Assembly (NCBI GenBank): GCA_027475525.1
Contig: JAMWFC010000051.1
Span: 3,411,115-3,475,114, forward strand
DNA from: Macrolepiota albuminosa
Taxonomy: Eukaryota > Basidiomycota > Agaricomycetes > Agaricales > Agaricaceae
Reading direction: 5' to 3'
DNA length: 64,000 nucleotides
A program made the translations under genes and the position numbers. The notes beneath the pieces were generated by a model. That model was not told where the DNA came from and did no database searches. It worked only from the letters and a program-made list of their open reading frames with translations. Of this stretch, positions 55,949-64,000 are shown piece after piece; within the stretch, counting starts at the first letter, position 1, and each line of letters opens with the position of its first letter.

Positions 55949-57319
55949 ATGAGTTCACATGGAAAACAAAAAGAACAGCCTTCTGAGTCGTCTGGGAGCC
56001 AGACCGAAGTTAGCAGAACGGATAGGAACACACCACCGTCTGACATCCCGACAACCGACAGAGAGCAGTCGCTCATCCAGCATCTCGAATCCGTCATCGA
56101 CGACTTCAGACGTAGGCGAAAGACAAAGGTCGCCGCCATCACACAAATTTTCGAAGTCATCAACCAATCTGGAGCAGGAGAGGATCACCGACGCGACGCT
56201 ATCTCGAATTACCTTACCTTACTCGACACCGTTGAGGAAAAGGAAAAACAATGAGGAGAACGTGCTGCTCACAGAGAGGAGGTGCAAAGGCTACAAGCCG
56301 ACGAGCAATCTGCTGGATCGCATCGACATGAGAATGAACGAGGAAGTGATGCAGGAGACAAAGATAACGAGACCCCGAATGAAGAGCTCCCCTTCCAGTC
56401 CGCTCACAGAGATCGACCACACCGAAGATCCCAAAGCAACCTCAGCGAGAGCTCCTCCGACTCCGACACATCGCAGAGGTCTCAATCTGATGAGAGTAAG
56501 CCGAAGACAAAGAAGCGAAAAATTGAAGAAAGAGAGTTACCTTGGTACGCAGAAGAAAAGCTTGCTCGAGAGGTTGAAGATCCCAGATGCTTCGAGAATC
56601 GAAAACTCCTGCAACTCTACCTCCGAGGTACTGCCGACGTCAAAAAATATATCTCAGTATCCAAAACAGCTCCCTGCAACTTCCCTGGATCGGAGTGGGA
56701 CAAACTCATTAAGGGAGAACTCGCCGATTTCGATGCAATCTACAGCGCAATACACCACATTGGTGCACCCAAGGAGAATAGAGGGCGAATTGGAGACAGA
56801 GAGATTATTTTTGGACAAAGCGAACCCATCCGTAAAGTCGAAGATCATGGACAGTGGACGGTTGCAGCCAATTTATACGGAGAGGCCCTCAGTTTCGCTT
56901 GGCCTTGTCGCAAAACTGAATGGGGAGAACACTACAGGTACATCGTCGGACTCTTCTCTGCCAAACCTACAACATTACACACCTGTGTCATCAAATACGA
57001 AAAGGCAGTTTGAGCCCGAGTTGGAGCTGGGACAAGAATGCTGCTCACTGACAGGAGAGCCTTCGATGACTTGCGAGACGCAATACTCGACGCCAGCGGA
57101 ATCAATCACTGCGGAGCGCAAAACAAAAAGGGTGGGAACAAAATGTCCATCAATCGATCAGGGCCCAACACCAGAGGAGCTGGAAGAGCAATATGCAGGC
57201 GTTGGAACACCCCAGCAGGATGTCCATTCGAAAGCAACTCGTGTTTCTGGAGACATGCCTGTAGACAATGCGGAGGAAGTCATCCCAAAACGAGCTGCAC
57301 TCAAAAAATCTCAAACTGA
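55949..57319 (+). pseudogene. Gag-like protein of the DIRS-type element
   Basis: One frame starting MSSHGKQKEQPSESSG carries a Ser/Arg-rich head, a conserved core (LPWYAEEKLAREVEDPRC, then LQLYLRGTADVKKYI and EWDKLIKGELADFD) and a C-terminal zinc segment near 57190-57300 with Cys/His spacing CRRW-x4-GCPF-x4-SCFWRHACRQCGGSH. Two TGA codons (56252 and 57011) interrupt it; both could derive from CGA by C-to-T. The gene overlaps another long open frame throughout. Confidence 0.65.
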
Positions 57320-59157
57320 GATTTTAAAAGGTAACGTTCCTAAATACCTCCGCTATAACTATTACAACCCTGCTGTGAACCTTCCGATTACACTCATTCA
57401 ATGGTCAATCTCGGCAAAACCGTTACCTATCCCATCTCAAAACAAACTTAATAATACACGAGTTACAAAAACCCTTCAAGAGCATTCAGATCTCTTTAAA
57501 ATTGTCACGCCTATTAAAGTTCACGCATTCGAAGAGCTTGTACGCACCCATCCTAATCGCCCGTTTGTTGACTCGGTCATCAGGAGCCTAAAAAATGGTT
57601 TTTGGCCTTATGCCAACACAAAACCTTTCACATATCCATTGACCTGTGACATGTCCCTTGCTCCGCCTGACAACGAACATGAGGTCAGCTTTATTCGCTC
57701 TCAAAAGGATACAGAGGTGGCATCTGGAAGATTTTCTCAAGACTTCGGAGATCGATTGTTCGATGGAATGTATAGTTCACCGATACATGCTGTGCCAAAA
57801 CCTAAATCAACAGATCTACGACTAGTAACTAATCAATCTGCGGGTCCTTATTCTCTGAATTCTATGATTGCGTACAATGATATTTGCGGGTTTCCGATGG
57901 ACAACATGCGTCATCTAGGCGAACTCTTGTTATGGCTACGCAGCACATCTAACCAACCACTTGTCATGTGGAAATCGGACGTTATGAACGCATACCGCCT
58001 CATCCCAATGCACCCGAGATGGCAGATAAAGCAAATCGTTACAGTGGATGGGCATCGCTATGTTGATTGATGCAATTGCTTTGGAGGGCGAGTGTCACTA
58101 AACTGCTGGGGTGCGTTCAACAGTCTTGTAACCTGGTCCGCAAAGGACTCGTATGAGGTTGACGACCCTTTGTGTTTCAATGACGATACTTATGGCGTTA
58201 ATGCTGCCGATGACACAAAGTATTATGAACCGTACAGTCGATGGCTCCCTCATAGTCAAGCTAACTTACTCACCTTATGGGACAAGCTGGGTATACCACA
58301 CACACAAAGAGAAGAAACAAGTTCATGGGACACCTCTTACAATCATCGGGATTCACGTTGACCCAAATGCGATGACCATGACCCTACCACCCGACGCCAA
58401 AAATGACCTAGTGCGAGAAATGTATCGCTTCGCAGCTTATCATAAGAAGAAATCAACACATCATACCAAGCGAGCATGGCAGAGGCTTGCAGGATGGGTT
58501 AACTGGGGATTAAACGTTTTTCCTCTACTCGCTCCGAGCTTATCTAACATTTATGCGAAGCTCGCGACAATCCCTGACAACCCCGATGCACGTGTCTGGT
58601 GCAACAAAGAGATTAGGGCTGATCTCATTTGGGGAGCCCAACACATCGAGGAATCAAATGGGGTTTACATCTTGGACTCCAAGGCTTGGAGTCCTGATGA
58701 AGCTGATATCATCATCGAATGCGATGCCTGCCCCTCTGGCATGGCATTTTGGTATCCCAAGACAAAAAAGGCTTTTTTCTGCGCAACTCGGAGTGACATG
58801 CCATCAGACCTCATCTTCTTCCTTGAAGCCTTGACCGTCACAAGTACATTGTCACATGCAACCAGAGACACTACCGGTTCGAAACGCATACTCATCTATT
58901 CCGACAACTCCAATACAATAGACATCTTCAACTCCTTACACGCGCAGCCCCTTTACAATGATCTCCTAAAAGCAGCGGTGGATGTGATCATCGAAGGAAA
59001 TCATAAACTTAAGGTACTACATATCCCGGGTGCCCAGAATGTCTGCGCCGACCTCCTGTCTCGGAAGAAGTTTGACGAAGCTCGTAGCCTTTTTCCTACC
59101 CTCGAAATAACCGACTTTCTACCCCCTCACGAGCTGCTGGGGGAAGCCCAAAAATGA
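57320..59157 (+). pseudogene. Reverse transcriptase-RNase H of the DIRS-type element
   Basis: The RT region includes SPIHAVPKPKSTDLRLVTNQ, WKSDVMNAYRLIPMHP (first catalytic Asp), CFGG and CFNDDTYGVN (the active-site DD box in the usual place of YVDD). RNase H follows with IIECDACPSGMAFW and YSDNSNTIDIFN. The frame has TGA at 58068 where Trp is expected and a shift near 58310-58320. The upstream boundary is unclear because the same frame is open back to 55959 over the gag gene. It ends in TGA overlapping the ATG of the recombinase. Confidence 0.78.
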
Positions 59158-60155
59158 TTACCCCTACAGTGAGACCAAGGCAACCACACCGCGTGGCTTG
59201 GTCTCGAGAGCGCTTGATACATGAGCGCTCTATCACACTTGGTTATTCCATCAACGACTCAACTTATAAATGTTATGGGTCCGCCCTGAACTCTTATTTA
59301 AATTTCGTCAAAATACACAATCTCAGCACTACACCGACTGCAGACACCCTTTCCCTATACATTGCTTATATGTCCCATCATATCGACCCCAAATCCATAT
59401 CATCCTACCTTTCAGGTATATGCAACCAGCTCGAAATCTATTTTCCCGATGTTCGTAGCACCAGAAACTCTGCTTTGGTCAAGAAAACACTCTCAGGGTC
59501 TAAAAAGAGATTCTCATCTGCGGCTACACGCAAGGCTGCACTGACTCTAGACGTTATATCACGCATCGTCAATATTTATCCATCTAATCCATCTCACGAC
59601 GACACCCTCTTCCTCGCAATGCTTACGACTGGTTTTTTCGCACTACTACGCCTCGGGGAAATGGCTATCCCAGACGACGTCAGCCTACGCGATTACAGAA
59701 AAATCACTGTGGCCTCCTCGGTGTCCGTGTCCAGCAACGAATTCTCATTCTTCTTACCTACTCACAAAGCCGATGCCTTCTTTGAAGGTAACCGCGTCCT
59801 AGTCCGCAAACAACGCTGTAACCCCAACCCACATGCCTGCTTTGTCAAGTATTGGACAAGCAGGCACCACCGTTTCCCTCTACGCAGAGAGTTATGGCTC
59901 ATGGCCAACGGTCAACCCCCTCCTCGAGCATTCTTCATAAATCACCTCCATGCTTTTTTCGACAACACTGTCGCTGGCCAATCCCTGCGAAGTGGTGGTG
60001 CAACATTTCTTGCAGAGTCCGGAGTCGCCCCTCATCTAATACAGGCTACGGGCAGATGGGCTACAGACTCATTCCAGAGGTACATACGGAAACACCCCAT
60101 TGTGCTTCACGCCCTTGCGCTCAGCAGACGTGTCGACAATACCGATCCCTGTTGA
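59154..60155 (+). CDS. Tyrosine recombinase of the DIRS-type element
   Basis: A 333-residue open frame starts within ATGA, four bases before the end of the RNase H frame. It has a helical core-binding N-terminus (SYLNFVKIHNLSTTPTADTL) and a catalytic domain with Arg in ALLRLGEM, SLRSGGATFLAESGV, GRWATDSF and the nucleophile Tyr in FQRYIRKHP. Such enzymes integrate the circular DNA of DIRS elements without target duplication. All expected residues except the His of the HxxR box (Gln here) are present; Gln is, as far as I recall, common in fungal DIRS recombinases. Confidence 0.86.
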   Translation: MITPTVRPRQPHRVAWSRERLIHERSITLGYSINDSTYKCYGSALNSYLNFVKIHNLSTTPTADTLSLYIAYMSHHIDPKSISSYLSGICNQLEIYFPDVRSTRNSALVKKTLSGSKKRFSSAATRKAALTLDVISRIVNIYPSNPSHDDTLFLAMLTTGFFALLRLGEMAIPDDVSLRDYRKITVASSVSVSSNEFSFFLPTHKADAFFEGNRVLVRKQRCNPNPHACFVKYWTSRHHRFPLRRELWLMANGQPPPRAFFINHLHAFFDNTVAGQSLRSGGATFLAESGVAPHLIQATGRWATDSFQRYIRKHPIVLHALALSRRVDNTDPC

Positions 60156-60657
60156 GCAGACACCAATGCGCACAGCAGGTGTGTGCCAACCTTTTGTCTT
60201 TCCTGACCCGAACATCCCAATGCGCTCAGCAGGTATGTTTCGAGTTGAAGTTACAGTACAATCTGACCTATCATCGAACAGGTGATGATCTCTTGCCCCA
60301 CTGCACTCTTACCGCTGCACGTAGCAGGTACTAGACTTGCAGTAGATGTTGTTTTCACGCAAACTCAGTCTTGCGCATAGCTACTGCAGTACTTTGTTGT
60401 GTTAATATATATCATTTTTCCATTGCCCTGCTCACCGCCAATCGCTCACACGTGAGCTCAACGGTTCCCCTCCAATAGGGTATAGCCGTCACATTAGCAG
60501 GCGCAATATCATTCCTGACCGAGACTGGCTCAACGAGCCCTCTCGGAAGACCCGGTATAAAAATATTCTTTGTCATCAGACAATAAGCGGTTAAGCAGCT
60601 CATTGGGATGTAAAAATGATGTTATAAGTGAACAGCCGAAGCTACGCGTCATGTTCC
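60156..60657. other. Tail region after the recombinase with short imperfect repeats
   Basis: Two near-identical pieces, CCAATGCGCACAGCAGGTGTG (about 60163-60183) and CCAATGCGCTCAGCAGGTATG (about 60217-60237), lie just after the recombinase stop, with a weaker third (CACTGCACTC...TAGCAGGTAC). They may be part of the split repeats of the element. No gene is seen. Confidence 0.4.
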
Positions 60658-63600
60658 TCAACAATATCTCGTTGATGGTAGCGGCTTGACTTGAGAAAAC
60701 GCGTCCTCAGGATATTGAGAGCTCCTTTTACCATGCATACTCAGGACCAGTGTTTCAATAAGGCCTTGAGGGGGAATAGCCTCTGTAACGGTTTTGAAAG
60801 TCGTAGTATTGAGTACAGCCACAGGGGACCCCCCCACCTCCTGTGGATGTAAAGTAGGTCCTGAGGGGAAAGTCGCCACTACCCGCAGCAGCGATAGATG
60901 ACCGGCAGGGGCAAGGCTATTTGGAAGGGCCCTCAAGGTATCCAAAAGGTCGTCGGATAGCCGGGTTTCACGTTCACTATCCATCTGATCAATCCACGTT
61001 AGATACTCTCGACAGAAATATCAGACCATGACATACTTCATTCCGATAAAATAAGTTTTCTATAGTGAGATGCTCATATTCTGACCAAAGCTCATCCGGG
61101 CTCAGTGCTTTGGCACTCCAAGGAGGCGCCTAAGAATAAAAATAATTTCAGGAAAACAGGGAACGGTGAACTTATGGAGGGGACATACTCCATCTTGAGT
61201 GAATTCACGTTCATTATCCAGGTACACATAGGCCGGTGAGGCTACTGAATTGCGCTCTGAGGTCCGAAGCATGACCCACATATATCCTTCGCAGCGTTTC
61301 AGCACGAAGATCAAGTCTGCCTCACATTCAGGAGGACAAAGACAGAAGACCCCTGGACGTTCGTGTCGCAGCCAAGTGAGTACATCCTCAGCAGAACATG
61401 CCGAATAACCAAGAGGAGGAGCATCAGGAAGGAGGGCAGACAGAGTGATCATCATCTCTTCAGTAACACCGTGTTCGTCTTTCTTCAGTTTAACCAGCTG
61501 TGTGGGATACTTTCTAGTCGTTGTTAACCACAAAAGAGGCGTAAGGACTTCAAAAATATCAGAAAAGGAATGATTGTCCACGCTCTTGAGTACATGGGCC
61601 AAGTACAGGGCGATATAACTTGCAGGTGTATAAGCATCACCGTTAGCCCAGTGGCCGCAAACATAGAAGCAGAAATCGTTGAACGAAGTCAGCGATCGCG
61701 GTCTTTCTTGGTAAGGAGACCTGTCCGAAAGCCATACGGCAGCAGCAATGAGGGGCCCTGGTTGGTCCAGTGATATCTGGCTCATATCCCTGTCTTTAAA
61801 TTCACCAATTCCAGAACTGACGAGATCCACTCTGCCAATCCCAAAGCATGGTGGATGCTTTCCGGTTATGAGGTAGTGCATGATGACTTCATGGGTCGTT
61901 GACCGAACATGCGGGTGACCTGATAAACCATAAAAATGTCGAAACAATTGAGAGTCCGTACAAGAATGAGTGGCCCACATCCTTACCCTGCACAACTTCC
62001 CCCATGTTATAGAAGGGTGGATCAACTGTGCTTGGGCCTTCTTCGATGATATGGTCTCCTGCGTCGAGCGCGATATATCCAATGAGCTTTTTAATGTAGT
62101 TATTAAGAACACCGTGAGGATGTGCTACTCCGTCCATGAGTAGCACGGCTACGAGACTCGCAGTTTAGCCGGTGTCTATGATGATGACATGAGAACTTGT
62201 AACGATGGGTGGAAGGTGCTTGCCTTGGCCTACACCAATCCCAGATACGACTGAATAAAGCGTTCGCTTTTGGTGACTGCGTGAGAGAAGGGGGAAGAAA
62301 AGAGAGAACATATCTCTTTTGTGTCTCTGGGTTATCAAATGTCCCTGTGTCTGAAGTCCATCTCCATGAAGACCATTCAGGTGATGTTTGAGGAAAGTCG
62401 CTCATGGGAATATTCGTCCCAGCCACGACAAACGTAATGTCAAGCGAAACAAGACGGTCTCTCCAGGTACGAATTATTTCCTTAAGAGCGGGATAGCGGT
62501 CTCGATCGTCGGGCTGTGAAAACCAGATCTCTCGAATGCCCACATTTGCCTCATCAATGACAAGGAAAAACCCGTCTGTTTTTGCCGATTCAGGCATTAG
62601 ACTTTGGATGTCCTTCATAACTCTTGTTAATTCATCATCTATAAACTCCTGTGATTTTGTATCGATTGAGATCAAGATATCTCGAAAAGGGTCAGAATAG
62701 TCTATCATATAGCATGCCAGTTGTGCAAGAAGCCAACGACGTTTTTGTACCTCCCCGATCTCCCCATCAGCGCTGCAAATCTTCAAAAAGTCTCTGAAAA
62801 TCAAAAGATGGGCCAAGAGGACGGCTAAAAATTGGCGAGCAGCAACCTCCCTGTTTTTCGCCAAGATGGGTTCAAATGCCAGGGAAGACCTATGCGGAAG
62901 ATGTCGCACGAGGTCTCCGTCGCTAAAAATACGTCGATCGAGGGTCGTGTCAAGTGCACGGGCTTCTCCTTCATCTGCATGACAGGTAACATAAATTCCC
63001 CAGTGCTGGCAAAGACCTTCATAGAGTAAACGAGTCTTTCCAGTAGCTGATGCATTCACTAAGAACCTGTGCTGCGATTTGAGCTTCACAGGTCTTTGAT
63101 ATTCCGGAGAAGTACATACATATTCTGACCCTTGCGGAATAGCTGCTGGATGCGCTCCTGAAGGGCAGGATGTCTCTGAAAAGTTCCCAGCTCGTGAAAA
63201 AGCATCGATGGTGGTCTGCGCTTTCCTGACAAAGAACGCAGGTCGATCGTCCTGATATCGAACGTGGCATCTGCATGTTCCTTTTCTAACGTCCATAGGA
63301 CGTGTTTGGCCTTACCATGAGTGAGGTTCTTCAAATTTGAGGCTATTCTTGCAAGAATCACGGGTCGCGTGTCATGAAGGGAAAGCAATGGCTCTACTCC
63401 CTTGGGGCGGGAGAAGTCTATCGAAAAATATTCTACACTATCGGGACAATCCAAAGAATATAGATAGACGTACCAAGACAGATTTCCCAAAGCTTTCGAA
63501 AATCTCCTGAGAGTTTCGCCTCCTCGATATATTGGAAAAGTTTTGAATATCTGTACAACAAGCTGGCGAAGGACTCTGGAGAGCCGAGTGTACCTTGATT

Positions 63601-63720
63601 GTCTTTGACGGAGTCTGGACACAGTTGCGAGAGGAATCGTGCAGCATTATCGCAATCATCAGGGTTTGTGTAAGGACGAGGCATATGCAGGCACTGAGCT
63701 GAAGTCAATGGGAAAGCCAA
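60658..63720 (-). CDS. Crinkler-like P-loop NTPase with a possible nuclease-like C-terminal region
   Basis: Read on the minus strand, the first exon starts at 63720. GT-AG introns at about 63473-63418 and 63115-63072 join the N-terminal region to an NTPase core with a Walker A-like motif (NASATGKTR, near 63055) and a Walker B-like motif (FFLVIDEANV, near 62565). Later exons (about 62150-61102, then 60984-60658) hold a region with ADLIFVLKR and WVMLRTSE that may be a degenerate PD-(D/E)XK nuclease fold, and a final LLRVVATFPSG block. This order is familiar from Crinkler/CR-type effectors of agaricomycetes. Exon borders after 62200 are not settled. The consensus Walker A glycine is replaced and the nuclease motif is weak. 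The cellular role is unknown. Confidence 0.65.
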
Positions 63721-64000
63721 TCCAGTTCAATTGTGTGACTGTGTCATGAATCGACCCCAACTGGGGCTTATTTGTATCCCTTCTCCTGTTTCTCGTCTCG
63801 TCTTGTAAGTTTACAGGAAGGAGGCACGGAAGGAATGTGAGACACGTTTGGGATGAGTGTTGTTAATAATAGAAGTTAGAAATAACTCAGAAGCGACCAA
63901 GTAATGGTAAGCGACTATATTCAGATATCTACCTGTTAATAATAGAAGTTAGAAATAACTAGGTAGATATAATCAGTAACTGAGTAGTGATTTTAATATA
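63721..64000. other. Right edge with a 27-bp direct repeat and inverted arms
   Basis: TGTTAATAATAGAAGTTAGA plus seven more bases occurs at 63861-63887 and 63934-63960 (period 73). The second copy is flanked by the inverted arms ATATCTACCT and AGGTAGATAT. No gene is seen; the left part presumably contains the promoter of the NTPase gene. Confidence 0.55.

Larger units (their letters stand above)
55949..60155 (+). mobile_element. Tyrosine-recombinase (DIRS-order) retrotransposon
   Basis: The order is gag with CCHC/CCCH-like zinc motifs, reverse transcriptase-RNase H, then a tyrosine recombinase overlapping RT-RNase H by four bases, which is the DIRS/Ngaro layout. I see no methyltransferase domain between RNase H and recombinase. 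No LTRs flank it, as expected. Terminal or split repeats could not be defined. Three stops and one frameshift make the present copy probably inactive, although the recombinase is open. Confidence 0.85.

Noticed and set aside
1..64000. CRISPR arrays, bacterial operons, tRNA or rRNA genes
   Set aside because: I saw no regularly spaced repeats and no tRNA or rRNA signatures. The gene structure is eukaryotic.

Overview
The window looks like a filamentous basidiomycete, most likely an agaricomycete. Genes are split by many 46-70 nt GT-AG introns, and Ty3/Gypsy, DIRS-type and non-LTR retroelements plus a Crinkler-like NTPase gene sit beside ordinary fungal genes (an Atg22-like transporter, a GNAT acetyltransferase and two NADAR-domain genes). 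The species cannot be named from sequence alone.

Positions 1-41902 are a nested pile of retroelements. The oldest visible layer is a decayed plus-strand chromodomain Ty3/Gypsy element (F, 14837-17403). It is cut by a minus-strand Gypsy element (E, 922-2261 and 13990-14836). E was entered by a plus-strand element whose 3' LTR is seen at 116-921 (D) and by a nearly pristine plus-strand element A (2262-13989). After a 100-N gap comes a decayed minus-strand relative of A (B, 17962-27791 and 39190-40034), whose gag is split by a complete plus-strand sister of A (C, 27792-39189). A 5'-truncated LINE-like fragment with a 32-A tail follows (40035-41902).

A, B and C form one family: 947-948 bp LTRs, gag-protease, pol (RT, RNase H, integrase) in the -1 frame, and, between pol and the 3' LTR, an extra gene on the opposite strand. 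In A and C this antisense gene has six exons and five phase-0 introns and encodes about 707-716 residues with a six-cysteine cluster resembling a fungal Zn(II)2Cys6 domain. The whole family is also packed with the hexamers TTACCG, TTGCCG, TTAGCG and TTGGCG (TTRSCG) on both strands, about one per 45 bp in the LTR. My leading hypothesis, not proven, is that the antisense protein recognises these CpG-containing motifs, giving a self-encoded regulatory or anti-silencing system formally like VANC proteins and their target motifs in plant VANDAL transposons.

Most apparent damage in A and C looks like an assembly artefact. Six sites in A, one in C and one at 55317 carry an exact or near-exact tandem duplication of period 77 bp, which shifts frame at each coding site. 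That is what unmerged contig overlaps from a k=77 de Bruijn graph would produce.

Positions 42517-54600 hold host genes: a seven-exon GNAT acetyltransferase, an Atg22-like vacuolar transporter, an unrecognised multi-exon gene and a tandem pair of NADAR genes. A tyrosine-recombinase (DIRS-order) retroelement occupies about 55949-60155, followed by a minus-strand Crinkler-like P-loop NTPase gene (60658-63720).
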